NCBI GenBank assembly: GCA_017642485.1
Contig: JAGCPC010000139.1
Location: 1-44,724, forward strand
Origin: Prevotella sp.
GTDB taxonomy: Bacteria; Bacteroidota; Bacteroidia; Bacteroidales; Bacteroidaceae
Direction of reading: 5' to 3'
Length of the DNA stretch: 44,724 bases
Shown in pieces: positions 27,428 to 36,779 of this stretch. Within the stretch, counting starts at the first letter, position 1, and every line of letters starts with the position of its first letter. The notes under the pieces are model-generated. The model had not been told where the DNA came from. It did not search any database and saw only the letters and a program-made list of their open reading frames with translations. The position numbers and the translations under genes were made by a program.

Positions 27428-28690
27428 ATGAATATTCTACTTTTAGGTTCTGGCGGCCGTGAGCACGCCTTAGCATGGAAAATAACCCAGAGTGAAAAAT
27501 GCGATACTCTCTTTATCGCACCAGGTAATGCTGGTACAGATGGCGTAGGTGGCAAAGGAAAGAACGTAGCTATAAAAACTGATGACTTTGACGCTATTAA
27601 GGCTTTTGTAAAAGACAATGACGTAGAAATGATCGTTGTGGGTCCAGAAGATCCATTGGTAAAGGGTATATATGACGAGCTTAACCCCATAGTTCCAGTC
27701 ATAGGTCCTTCAAAGGCTGGTGCAGTACTTGAGGGTTCAAAGGATTTTGCCAAGGCCTTTATGAAGCGTCATAATATTCCTACTGCTGCATACGACACTT
27801 TTGATGGTGAGCATCTTGAAGAAGGATTGAAATTCCTCGAAACACTAAAGGCTCCTTATGTGCTAAAGGCTGACGGACTATGCGCTGGTAAGGGTGTTCT
27901 CATACTAGATACCCTCGAGGAAGCAAAAAAGGAACTTAAGGAGATGCTGGGCGGAATGTTTGGCAACGCATCAAGTAGAGTAGTAATAGAAGAATTCCTT
28001 TCTGGCATAGAGTGTTCTGTATTTGTCCTTACTGACGGTAAGAACTACAAGATACTGCCTGAGGCAAAGGACTATAAGCGTATCGGTGAAGGAGATACGG
28101 GTCTCAACACAGGAGGCATGGGATCAGTTTCCCCTGTACCTTTTGCTACGAAGGAATGGATGCAGAAAGTGGAAGAACGCATCATAAAGCCTACCGTGGA
28201 AGGTCTGGCAGAAGAAGAAATCGTATATAAAGGCTTCATCTTCTTTGGACTCATCAATGTGGCAGGTGAACCAATGGTGATAGAATATAACTGCCGCATG
28301 GGTGACCCTGAGACAGAGTCTGTGATGTTGCGTCTGAAGAGTGACATAGTAGAACTCTTTGACGGAGTAGCACATGGAAATCTTGATACAAAAAAGATAG
28401 AGTTTGATCCACGCTCAGCAGTATGCGTAATGATGGTGAGTGGTGGCTATCCGCAGGAGTATAAGAAAGGCTTTCCTATCTCAGGTATAGAGAGTGTAGA
28501 GGGCTCTCTCGTATTTCATGCCGGAACAACTGTGAAAGACGGCCAAGTGGTGACTGCTGGCGGTCGTGTCATCTGCGTTGTTTCGTATGGTGCAAACAAG
28601 GAAGAGGCTCTGAAGAAATCATTCCAAGAGGCAGAGAAGATACAATTTGAAGGAAAGTACAATCGTCGCGATATAGGTGCTGACTTGTAA
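27428..28690 (+). CDS. purD: Phosphoribosylamine-glycine ligase
   Basis: 420 aa, normal length. [17 protein letters not shown] (N domain), [23 protein letters not shown]-grasp core with [17 protein letters not shown], and [17 protein letters not shown] (metal site). It makes GAR from phosphoribosylamine, glycine and ATP in purine synthesis. Cytoplasmic. The stop abuts the next ATG (TAAATG). Confidence 0.97.
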   Translation: MNILLLGSGGREHALAWKITQSEKCDTLFIAPGNAGTDGVGGKGKNVAIKTDDFDAIKAFVKDNDVEMIVVGPEDPLVKGIYDELNPIVPVIGPSKAGAVLEGSKDFAKAFMKRHNIPTAAYDTFDGEHLEEGLKFLETLKAPYVLKADGLCAGKGVLILDTLEEAKKELKEMLGGMFGNASSRVVIEEFLSGIECSVFVLTDGKNYKILPEAKDYKRIGEGDTGLNTGGMGSVSPVPFATKEWMQKVEERIIKPTVEGLAEEEIVYKGFIFFGLINVAGEPMVIEYNCRMGDPETESVMLRLKSDIVELFDGVAHGNLDTKKIEFDPRSAVCVMMVSGGYPQEYKKGFPISGIESVEGSLVFHAGTTVKDGQVVTAGGRVICVVSYGANKEEALKKSFQEAEKIQFEGKYNRRDIGADL

Positions 28691-29098
28691 ATGCAGAAGT
28701 ACTTCTTAAAACATACATATACCAAGATTACGCTTTGTGTGGCAATACTATTTGCCATATATCTGACGGGATACCATAAGACCTCATGTGTAGCCGGTTT
28801 GATGATGGCTTGCTTCTTTCTTACGAGAGATACGTACAGGAGTGAGAAGGCAGACAGAGCGTATGAGGCAGGTTTGTGTATCGGCATCGCTTCTATCATC
28901 TGGATATGGGCAATGGCAGCATTTCTGTTCTATCTTGTATATCTCTATGGTCCTATGAAGGTGTCTTCAAAACGTATGTTCTGGGCATCACTTATCGGGT
29001 TGCTGACTCCGTTTTGGTATTGTTTGCCATTTTGGATTTTCAGCAATATCTCATATATAACTACGATGATAGGAAAAATAAGTGAGACGATGCTATGA
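28691..29098 (+). CDS. Hypothetical integral membrane protein
   Basis: 135 aa with four hydrophobic helices (about 13-30, 33-46, 61-88, 95-125). Not recognised, but families like this occur directly after purD in Bacteroidales and are sometimes linked to cell-envelope precursors. Tightly packed: starts right after the purD stop and overlaps the YqaA-like gene by 4 nt. Confidence 0.7.
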   Translation: MQKYFLKHTYTKITLCVAILFAIYLTGYHKTSCVAGLMMACFFLTRDTYRSEKADRAYEAGLCIGIASIIWIWAMAAFLFYLVYLYGPMKVSSKRMFWASLIGLLTPFWYCLPFWIFSNISYITTMIGKISETML

Positions 29099-29559
29099 TA
29101 GAGACTTTGGTTGAGATAGGACCCCTGGGAATGTTTCTTGCTGCTTTCCTTGCTGGCAGTTTCTTTCCTTTTTCAAGTGAGGCAGTAATGCTGGCACTAT
29201 TGGCGATGGGTGTTGACCCTTGGTTGCTTATACTATATGGTACAGCAGGTAATGTACTTGGAAGCGTATTCAACTATTGTGTCGGCAGACTGGGAAAGGA
29301 AGAATGGTTTGAGAAATACCTTCATGTAAAGCCAGAGCAGATGGATAAAGCACGACGCTTCATGCGAGGCAGAGGTGCATATATGGGTTTCTTCGCTTTC
29401 ATACCACTGCTGGGTTCTGCAATCACCATACTTCTTGGACTGATGCGTGCCAATATCTTCATTACCTTTTTCTCCATAACATTAGGAAAAGTACTTAGGT
29501 ACATATTTTTAATATACGGAGCATATCTGGTAAACTGGTTATTGCATCTGTTCATCTGA
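29095..29559 (+). CDS. YqaA family (DedA/SNARE-associated-like) membrane protein
   Basis: 154 aa. FLAAFLAGSFFPFSSEAVMLALLAMG, LYGTAGNVLGSVFNYCVGRLG, GAYMGFFAFIPLLGSAITILLGLMR and a final TM match YqaA, a short relative of the DedA family of membrane lipid/homeostasis transporters. The conserved Glu (FSSEAV) and the G/F/P-rich re-entrant loop are present. Inner membrane. Confidence 0.88.
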   Translation: MIETLVEIGPLGMFLAAFLAGSFFPFSSEAVMLALLAMGVDPWLLILYGTAGNVLGSVFNYCVGRLGKEEWFEKYLHVKPEQMDKARRFMRGRGAYMGFFAFIPLLGSAITILLGLMRANIFITFFSITLGKVLRYIFLIYGAYLVNWLLHLFI

Positions 29560-29632
29560 AGGTCTTGTTAGGAGCAATGGCAGGCCATAACTTATAAAGA
29601 GCAAAAATAAGTAATAATAATAAAAGAAAACA

Positions 29633-32600
29633 ATGAAACGATTCAGACTTGTGGACAATGTATTAGGCTGGCTGGTTTTTCTGGTAGCTGCTGTCGTATA
29701 TTGTTCTACCATTGAACCTACGGCATCCTTTTGGGATTGTCCGGAGTTTATCACTACGGGTTATCTGCTTGAAGTAGGCCATCCACCTGGTGCGCCTTTC
29801 TTTATGCTTACTGCCAATTTGTTTACACACTTTGCGAGTGATGCTACACAGGTAGCAAAGATGGTCAATACTATGTCGGCAATACTCAGTGCTGCATGTA
29901 TATTATTCCTTTTCTGGACCATAACTCACTTAGTGCGTCGTTTGCTCATCAACAAGTGGGAGGAACTGACTCCAGCTAAGATGATAGCAATAGAAGCTTC
30001 TGGCGTAGTAGGTGCTCTGATATATACCTTTTCCGACACCTTCTGGTTTTCAGCAGTAGAGGGAGAGGTATATGCATACTCTTCATGCTTCACAGCGGTA
30101 GTTTTTTGGCTGATACTAAAGTGGGAGGATGTGGCAGATAAGCCTGGTTCTGATCGTTGGCTCATACTCATCACTTACATGACGGGGCTTTCTATCGGTG
30201 TTCACCTGCTGAACCTTTTGTGTATCCCTGCTATTGTGCTGGTATTCTATTACAAGAAGTATCCTGATGCAGATTTAAAGGGTTCTCTGTTAGCTCTGTT
30301 TATATCAGTAATACTCATGGCTGCTGTGCTATATGGTGTGATACCAGGTATAATCACAGTAGGCGGTTGGTTTGAATTACTTTTCGTAAACCACCTAAAC
30401 ATGCCATTCAATACAGGTGCTATAATCTATATCGTCTTGCTCATATCAATAGTGCTGTGGGCTATATACGAGACATATAGAAACAGCGTAAAACGTGGCA
30501 ATCTGGCATTCACCCTTGCGATAGGTATGTTGGGTATCCCGTTCTATGGCTATGGATTGAGTGCTGCCATAGTAGGTGCTATCATTCTGGTGGTTATATG
30601 GTTTGCTGTAAACTTCAAAAGGAGTGGTAAAAACATTGTTACCAACCGCATAAAGAATACGGCACTCTGCTGTATGCTGATGTTGATGATAGGATACTCT
30701 ACTTATGCTCTAATCGTAGTACGTTCAAGTGCCAACCCTCCGATGGACCAAAATTCCCCCGAGGATATTTTTACGTTGGGCAGCTACTTGTCACGTGATC
30801 AGTATGGAGACAGCCCACTGATATACGGACAGGCATATACCTCGCAGGTAGCACTTGACATAGAGGGCAATATGTGTATTCCACGCATGAAGGAAGGTGC
30901 TCCGATATACCAGAGGGTGGAGAAAAAATCAGCGGACGAGCCAGACCGCTATTTTGTAGTACGTACAAAGGATAAGTATGTATATGCACAGAATATGCTC
31001 TTCCCACGTATGCATGATGCAGGACATGCTCAGGCATACGAAGACTGGATGGGTGGAGTAGATGGAACTGTGACAGACTATGATCGCTGCGGACAGATAG
31101 TGACGGTAAAAACTCCTACTTTCTTGGAGAATATGCGTTTCTTCCTTTCCTACCAGTGTAACTTCATGTACTGGCGATACTTCATGTGGAATTTTGCAGG
31201 ACGTCAGAATGACCTCCAAAGTAATGGTGAGTCGGAGCATGGCAACTGGATAACAGGATTCTCCGTGATAGATAATGCCATGCTTGGTGACCAGTCTAAG
31301 TTGCCAGATGAACTAAAGGAGAATAAAGGACACAACGTATTCTACTGTATGCCTCTCATCTTAGGTTTGATAGGATTATTCTGGCAAGCTTACAAGGGTA
31401 AAAAGGGCATACAGCAGTTCTGGGTAGTGTTCTTCCTCTTCTTTATGACAGGACTTGCTATCGTCATTTACCTCAATCAGACACCTATGCAACCACGTGA
31501 GCGTGATTATGCCTATGCAGGCTCGTTCTATGCCTATGCTATATGGTGTGGCATGGGTGTGGCTGCTATAATAGACCTCATAGCGCGCAAACTGAAGAGT
31601 GAGAGCGTGCTAATAGCCTCCGTTGTGGCTCTGCTCACTTTGATAGTACCATTGCAGATGGCTTCACAGACGTGGGATGATCACGATCGTTCAGGTCGCT
31701 ATACATGTCGTGACTTTGGTCAGAACTACCTCATGTCCATGCAGGATGAAGGCTATCCTATTATATTCACCAATGGTGACAACGACACCTTCCCTCTGTG
31801 GTACAATCAGGACGTAGAGCAAGTGCGCACTGACGCTCGTGTCTGCAACCTGTCATACCTGCAGACAGATTGGTACATAGATCAGATGGTACGTCCAGCA
31901 TGGAATTCTCCTTCGCTGCCTATCACATGGCCACGTATCAATTACTGCTCTGGTACAAACGAATATGTAGAAATAAAGCCAGAATACAAGCAACAGGTAA
32001 TTGATTTCTACGCTACCAATCCTAAGGAGGCTCGTGAGCAGTTTGGCGATGATCCGTTTGAGATTCATAACATATTGAAATACTGGGTTCGCAATAACAA
32101 GGATGATGATGAGTTGCACATTATTCCGACGGACACATTATATCTCAATATTGACAAGGATAAGGTGCTGAAATCTGGCATGATGCTCCCCAAGGATTCT
32201 ACTGGTAAAGTAATGGAGATACCAGATCGTATGGCGATAAGTCTCACGGGTAAGCGTTCTCTTTACAAGGGTGACCTTATGCTTCTTGAGATGGTAGCCA
32301 ACAGCAACTGGACACGTCCGCTATATGTGGCGCTTACCGTAGGTGCTGAGAATTATATGAACCTTGGCGAGAACTTTATTCAGGAAGGTCTTGTCAACCG
32401 TATCACCCCATTCCATACAAATGAGAAGAACAACTTTGATACGGAAAAAGTTTATACCAACCTCATGACACGATTTAAGTTTGGTGGGTTGGATAAGCCA
32501 GGACTTTATTTAGATGAAACTGTCACACGTATGTGCTATACACATCGTCGTCTTTTTGCTATGTTGATAAAGCATTTGCTCGACGAGGGTAAGAAGGATA

Positions 32601-32962
32601 AGGCCATTAAAGCAATAAAATATGCTGACAAGATGCTGCCGGAGTACAATATCCCATATAACTTTATGGGAGGTGGACTCGACTTTGCCGAAGCCTATTA
32701 TAAGTTGGGTAAAAAAGCGAAAGCAGAGCATATTCTTGGCAAGATGTACAAGAACTGCTCTCAGTATATGTCTTACTACCTTGGACAGAAACAGTCTGCA
32801 TTCAACTCTAATCAGCGCGACTGTATGTATAATTTGTACATCATGCAGTCCATTTTGGATATAGCCGACGAGTACGATAAATCATACGGTGACAAGATTG
32901 CAGAGTCTCTCTCTAAGTATATGCGCCTGTATGAGCAGCGTGGCGGTACATTTAATTATTGA
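29633..32962 (+). CDS. DUF2723 protein (GT117/TMEM260-type glycosyltransferase)
   Basis: 1109 aa. The N-terminal part (1-600) has about 10-12 TMs and the GT-C-like loop ASFWDCPEFITTGYLLEVGHPPGAPFF, whose Asp/Glu are the probable catalytic acids. A second conserved segment MTGLAIVIYLNQTPMQPRERDYAYAGSFYAY lies about 600-630. A C-terminal periplasmic region (670-1109) includes FTNGDNDTFPLWYNQDVE and TPR-like helices. This is the standard Bacteroidetes DUF2723 layout. TMEM260, the animal relative, is a protein O-mannosyltransferase, so a role in protein glycosylation is inferred. Followed by a deacetylase gene 21 nt on. Confidence 0.9.
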   Translation: MKRFRLVDNVLGWLVFLVAAVVYCSTIEPTASFWDCPEFITTGYLLEVGHPPGAPFFMLTANLFTHFASDATQVAKMVNTMSAILSAACILFLFWTITHLVRRLLINKWEELTPAKMIAIEASGVVGALIYTFSDTFWFSAVEGEVYAYSSCFTAVVFWLILKWEDVADKPGSDRWLILITYMTGLSIGVHLLNLLCIPAIVLVFYYKKYPDADLKGSLLALFISVILMAAVLYGVIPGIITVGGWFELLFVNHLNMPFNTGAIIYIVLLISIVLWAIYETYRNSVKRGNLAFTLAIGMLGIPFYGYGLSAAIVGAIILVVIWFAVNFKRSGKNIVTNRIKNTALCCMLMLMIGYSTYALIVVRSSANPPMDQNSPEDIFTLGSYLSRDQYGDSPLIYGQAYTSQVALDIEGNMCIPRMKEGAPIYQRVEKKSADEPDRYFVVRTKDKYVYAQNMLFPRMHDAGHAQAYEDWMGGVDGTVTDYDRCGQIVTVKTPTFLENMRFFLSYQCNFMYWRYFMWNFAGRQNDLQSNGESEHGNWITGFSVIDNAMLGDQSKLPDELKENKGHNVFYCMPLILGLIGLFWQAYKGKKGIQQFWVVFFLFFMTGLAIVIYLNQTPMQPRERDYAYAGSFYAYAIWCGMGVAAIIDLIARKLKSESVLIASVVALLTLIVPLQMASQTWDDHDRSGRYTCRDFGQNYLMSMQDEGYPIIFTNGDNDTFPLWYNQDVEQVRTDARVCNLSYLQTDWYIDQMVRPAWNSPSLPITWPRINYCSGTNEYVEIKPEYKQQVIDFYATNPKEAREQFGDDPFEIHNILKYWVRNNKDDDELHIIPTDTLYLNIDKDKVLKSGMMLPKDSTGKVMEIPDRMAISLTGKRSLYKGDLMLLEMVANSNWTRPLYVALTVGAENYMNLGENFIQEGLVNRITPFHTNEKNNFDTEKVYTNLMTRFKFGGLDKPGLYLDETVTRMCYTHRRLFAMLIKHLLDEGKKDKAIKAIKYADKMLPEYNIPYNFMGGGLDFAEAYYKLGKKAKAEHILGKMYKNCSQYMSYYLGQKQSAFNSNQRDCMYNLYIMQSILDIADEYDKSYGDKIAESLSKYMRLYEQRGGTFNY

Positions 32963-32983
32963 CCTTTATAAGTTTAGTAGAAA

Positions 32984-33595
32984 ATGCTGATAGAGCAACC
33001 TTCAAAGTGGCTTAGGTGGATATATCCCAAAGCTTTGTGGAGAATAAATCCAGAGGAGCGTGCCGTATATCTTACCTTTGATGATGGGCCGATACCTGAG
33101 TCCACACCTTTTATTCTTGACACTCTTAAGGAGTATGATGCAAAAGCAACATTCTTTATGGTGGGCGAGAATGTAAAGAGACACCCTGACCTATACCAGC
33201 GTATAGTGGAAGAAGGACATCAGGTAGGCAATCATACATATAACCACATGGGATCGCTCAAGCACTATATAGTAACATACTACAACAACGTGGAGAAGGC
33301 GAATGAGGTGATACATTCACACCTCTTCCGCCCTCCCCATGGTTGGATGTGGTTTGGAGCATACAACATGTTACGCCGTAAGTATAAGATAGTGATGTGG
33401 GATCTTGTTACTCGTGACTATTCTCACCTGCTCAATGCTTTCGATGTGCTTAGAAATGTTGTGCTGTATGCACGCAATGGTTCCATCATAACATTTCATG
33501 ATTCTCTCAAGTCCATCGAAAAACTACGCTACGCACTTCCTGCCTCCCTACGTTATCTCAAGGAGCAAGGGTACGAGTTTAAGGTCATAGAATAA
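32984..33595 (+). CDS. Polysaccharide deacetylase (NodB domain)
   Basis: 203 aa. NodB motifs: TFDDGP (31-36, catalytic Asp33 and metal Asp34), HTYNH (His84, His88), RPPHG, MWDLVTRDY and TFHDS (catalytic His). It removes acetyl groups from N- or O-acetylated sugars. No signal peptide is seen, so it may act cytoplasmically or via an internal signal. It lies between GT117 and queH genes on the same strand. Confidence 0.92.
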   Translation: MLIEQPSKWLRWIYPKALWRINPEERAVYLTFDDGPIPESTPFILDTLKEYDAKATFFMVGENVKRHPDLYQRIVEEGHQVGNHTYNHMGSLKHYIVTYYNNVEKANEVIHSHLFRPPHGWMWFGAYNMLRRKYKIVMWDLVTRDYSHLLNAFDVLRNVVLYARNGSIITFHDSLKSIEKLRYALPASLRYLKEQGYEFKVIE

Positions 33596-33605
33596 TTCAT
33601 AATTA

Positions 33606-33644
33606 GTTTGCAAAGCTCATCACATTCGTGTCACAATTCACAAT
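33606..33644 (+). repeat. Dispersed hairpin element plus TCACAAT heptamers overlapping the queH start
   Basis: 33606-33635 is nearly identical, inverted, to 13767-13795 (core GCAAAGCTCATCAC, then TTCGTGTCACA), followed by TCACAAT twice (33631-33644). The queH GTG (33628) lies inside, so the repeat supplies the first six codons. Confidence 0.93.
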
Positions 33645-34191
33645 TAAAAAGGTTCTCCTACATAGTTGTTGTGCTCCGTGTTCGTCTGCCATAATAGAGT
33701 GGATGATGAACAATGATATTGAGCCTGTCATCTATTATTGCAATCCTAATATATATCCAGAAGAGGAGTATCTCATACGCAAGAATGAAATTTCCCGCTA
33801 CGCAGAGAAATTAGGATTGGTCATAATAGATGATGACTACGATCACGATGTATGGAGAAAAAGTGTTAAGGGGTTGGAACATGAACCCGAAAGGGGTTCC
33901 CGTTGTATTGAATGTTTCAAACTTCGTCTGCTTCGTACTGCAAAAAAGTGCGCAGAACTTGGCATAGACTTGTTTACTACTACTCTTGCATCAAGTCGTT
34001 GGAAGTCTATCAATCAAATTAATGAAGCTGGTTTGTGGGCTGCAAAACAGGTTGATGGCGTTGAGTTCTGGGAACGTAATTGGCGTAAAGGTGGACTGCA
34101 GGAACGTCGTAACCAATTACTTCGTGAGAATGGCTTTTACAATCAACTCTATTGTGGATGTGAATATAGTATGCCCCAACCCTCTGTATGA
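33628..34191 (+). CDS. queH: Epoxyqueuosine reductase QueH
   Basis: 187 aa. Cys14-Cys15 in HSCCAPCSS and Cys93/Cys96 in SRCIECFKLR give the CC...CxxC cluster ligands of QueH (DUF208). YYCNPNIYPEEEY and FTTTLASSRWK also fit. It completes queuosine in tRNA by reducing epoxyqueuosine. The start is GTG at 33628 inside a dispersed repeat; the first residues MSQFTI are repeat-encoded. No ATG is available before the CC motif. Confidence 0.93.
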   Translation: MSQFTIKKVLLHSCCAPCSSAIIEWMMNNDIEPVIYYCNPNIYPEEEYLIRKNEISRYAEKLGLVIIDDDYDHDVWRKSVKGLEHEPERGSRCIECFKLRLLRTAKKCAELGIDLFTTTLASSRWKSINQINEAGLWAAKQVDGVEFWERNWRKGGLQERRNQLLRENGFYNQLYCGCEYSMPQPSV

Positions 34192-34225
34192 ATGTTGGAG
34201 CCTTTGCATTAGAGTAGTGAGTCAT

Positions 34226-36736
34226 TCAGTCTAAGTCAACGACAGTAATACCCGAACCACCAAATTGTATGTGTTCGTCCCTGCAACCTATGACGTTGGG
34301 GATGGCATTGAGGTAGTTGCGTATAAGCTCCCTAAGGATGCCGTTGCCCTTGCCATGAAGAATCCTTACGTTGTGTGAACCTATCAGTATGGCATCGTCG
34401 ATGAAATGCTGTACCTCAAGCAGGGCTTCGTCACCACGCATACCCCTTACATCTATCTCCTGACGGAAACCAGCCTTGTGCTCGTCTATAACCTGACGGG
34501 TCATTCTCGAATCCTTACGTGTTTGGTTGACACGCTTGTCTTCCTTTACCTCGCCGCCTCCCTGCCAGTGGTCGAGTAGGGCAGAGAGTTTGGGAGAAAG
34601 AGAAGACTCACTCCTAACCCCTCTCTGCGAGAGAGAGGAGGTATTACCTATACTGTTGGCTGATACTTGTTGTTGTTCCTCTTTCTTAACCTTCTCCGCC
34701 TTGCGCTTTGCCTGACGTTCCTTGCGAGCAAGGATTTGCTTCATCTTCTTCTCTATTGCCTCATCCTGCTGTGTGCTGTCAATGCTCTGCACCTCAGACT
34801 TAAAGTCGTTGAGGTCTTCACGCAGTCGGCGTGTGGCTTCTCTTTCGGCTTCTGCTTCACGTATCTCGCGAATGGTGTTTTCTATTCTGCGGTTAGCCTC
34901 ACGGAGCAATTCCTCAGCCTGTTCTTTTGCTCTGCGCAGTATTGCCTTGCGTTCTTTCTCTATTTCCTCAACAGATGTTTCGTAACGTGTGATGGTCTTC
35001 TCGATATCCTTCTCACGCTGGTGAACTGTCTCGCGTTTGCGCTCCCAATACTTCTTGTCCCTGACGATGTCCTGCAGGTATTTGTCAGACTGAATGTAGT
35101 CCTGCCCCACAATGTCTGAGGCATCGCGTATCACGCTTTCGGGCAGTCCTGTCTTGCGTGCTATCTCTATGGCGAAGGAAGAACCTGGTCTGCCTGTCTG
35201 CAGTTGAAACAGTGCCTTCATCTCATGTCGGTCATAGAGCATAGCACCGTTAATGACTTTGGATGCCGCCTCTGGAGCCTCGTTTTCCTGTCTTGTGGCA
35301 AAGTCCTTGAGGTTCTGATAGTGGGTGGTTATGATGCCCCATGCACGTTTCTCGCAGAATTGCTTTAATACGGCTTCGGCTATGGCACCGCCAATCTGGG
35401 GTTCGGTACCGCCACCAAACTCGTCAATGAGCAGTAGGCTTTTGCTGTTGGCATTTCGTATCATCATCTTCATATTAAGAAGGTGTGATGAATATGTCGA
35501 TAGGTCATCCTCGATGCTCTGTTGGTCGCCTATGTCAATCATTATGTTCTCAAATGTGCCACAGGTGCTACGGTCGCCAAGCGGAACGGACAGTCCGCAC
35601 TGCAACATGTACTGCAACAGTCCGACGGTCTTCAGACATACGGACTTGCCACCAGCATTAGGACCAGAGATTATGAGAATGACCCCACTCCTAACATCCC
35701 TCTGTAGGGAAGGAACAGAATCCTTGTTATTTAACTCTATATCCAGTGGCACTACGTTTCTACCTTGTTTCTGTAGTGACTCTCGTAGTAGAGGGTGTAT
35801 GGCTCTGATCCAGTCTATGTGAGGGTGGGGGAGCACTTCTGGTTCGAAAGCCTCAAACTGGTCGGCAAGCTGTGCCTTTGCCTGTATGAAGTCTATCTTC
35901 GCAAGGAACTTCACTGACTCAAGTATTCCGTCGGCATCAGGACGCAGTTTGTCACTCATCTCACAGAGTATGCGTATTATCTCGCGTTTCTCCTCTGCCT
36001 CCAGTTCACGTATGCGGTTGTTTGCCTCCACCACAGCCGTGGGTTCTATGAAGAGTGTCTTGCCCGTTGCCGACTCATCATGCACTATGCCCTGTATCTT
36101 GCGTTTCATGGCGGGTGCTACGGGTATCACGAGTCTGCCGTCGCGCATCGTCGGTGTGACATCCTTGTCTATATGTCCCTCAGCCTGAGCCGAGCGCAGT
36201 ATGGCACTTAGTGTTTTTGATACGCTTCCCTCCATTTTTTTCTGTTCCATACGGATATGGAAGAGGGCTGATGATGCCTGGTCTTTTATGTGACCGAACT
36301 TATCGAGTATTCCCTGTATGCTGCGTATGTCGTTGTTGAATGTGAGAACATTCTTCGACAACTGGTGCAGGTGAGGATATCGTGGTGGTGTGGAGTCGTC
36401 TATCGGGGCAAGAAACTGCTTGATGCCCGATATGGTGATAAGACACCTCATGAGGTCAAAGAGTTCCTGTTCCTCCATGTGTGTCCCTTTCAGTTTCAGT
36501 CGTGCCACACTCTGCCTGACGTCAAAGAAATAGCTGAGGGGGAAGTCGTCTTCCTCCTCGCGTATTCTCCGAAACTCCTTTATCTCGCTCAGTCGGGTGT
36601 TTATGGCATCAGCGTCAGTCATAAACTCCATGTCGCCCACGCACTCCCATCCGAGAGTGCTCAGGCAATTGCCTCTCAGCATCTTGCGGATTTCAGAAAA
36701 TCCTATCTTCTTTTCAAAGTTGTCAGGGTAAATCAA
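34226..36736 (-). CDS. mutS2: MutS2 with repeat-encoded insertions
   Basis: 836 aa. N-terminal clamp and lever helices (1-320), ATPase with Walker A GPNAGGKS (358-365) and LLIDEFGGGTEP. A long coiled coil (about 545-690) leads to a C-terminal Smr domain (about 765-836: EIDVRGMRGDEALLEV, HGKGNGILRE). Roles known for the family are recombination control or rescue of collided ribosomes. Residues about 339-352 (DSVPSLQRDVRSGV), immediately before Walker A, and about 698-711 (SSLSQRGVRSESSL) are encoded by palindromic repeats. The start is TTG at 36736 (family N-terminus IYPDNFEKKIGF); an AT-rich heptamer array is directly upstream. Confidence 0.93.
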   Translation of the reverse strand: MIYPDNFEKKIGFSEIRKMLRGNCLSTLGWECVGDMEFMTDADAINTRLSEIKEFRRIREEEDDFPLSYFFDVRQSVARLKLKGTHMEEQELFDLMRCLITISGIKQFLAPIDDSTPPRYPHLHQLSKNVLTFNNDIRSIQGILDKFGHIKDQASSALFHIRMEQKKMEGSVSKTLSAILRSAQAEGHIDKDVTPTMRDGRLVIPVAPAMKRKIQGIVHDESATGKTLFIEPTAVVEANNRIRELEAEEKREIIRILCEMSDKLRPDADGILESVKFLAKIDFIQAKAQLADQFEAFEPEVLPHPHIDWIRAIHPLLRESLQKQGRNVVPLDIELNNKDSVPSLQRDVRSGVILIISGPNAGGKSVCLKTVGLLQYMLQCGLSVPLGDRSTCGTFENIMIDIGDQQSIEDDLSTYSSHLLNMKMMIRNANSKSLLLIDEFGGGTEPQIGGAIAEAVLKQFCEKRAWGIITTHYQNLKDFATRQENEAPEAASKVINGAMLYDRHEMKALFQLQTGRPGSSFAIEIARKTGLPESVIRDASDIVGQDYIQSDKYLQDIVRDKKYWERKRETVHQREKDIEKTITRYETSVEEIEKERKAILRRAKEQAEELLREANRRIENTIREIREAEAEREATRRLREDLNDFKSEVQSIDSTQQDEAIEKKMKQILARKERQAKRKAEKVKKEEQQQVSANSIGNTSSLSQRGVRSESSLSPKLSALLDHWQGGGEVKEDKRVNQTRKDSRMTRQVIDEHKAGFRQEIDVRGMRGDEALLEVQHFIDDAILIGSHNVRILHGKGNGILRELIRNYLNAIPNVIGCRDEHIQFGGSGITVVDLD
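34605..34641 (-). repeat. Palindromic element in mutS2, copy 1
   Basis: Plus-strand GACTCACTCCTAACCCC, then hairpin CTCTCT-GCG-AGAGAG, then AGGAGG. In frame in the linker before the Smr domain. Same left end as the copy at 35681-35713. Confidence 0.9.
35681..35713 (-). repeat. Palindromic element in mutS2, copy 2, next to Walker A
   Basis: Plus-strand GACCCCACTCCTAACA, then TCCCT-CTGT-AGGGA, then AGG. It adds about 14 codons between ELNNK and ILIISGPNAGGKS; MutS2 proteins normally pass directly from one to the other. Confidence 0.9.
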
Positions 36737-36742
36737 TTTCTT

Positions 36743-36777
36743 AATTAGTAATTAGAAATTAGAAATTAGGAATTATT
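36743..36777. repeat. Heptamer array AATTAGA x5
   Basis: AATTAGT AATTAGA AATTAGA AATTAGG AATTATT fill the gap between the ettA stop and the mutS2 start. Confidence 0.95.
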
Positions 36778-36779
36778 TG

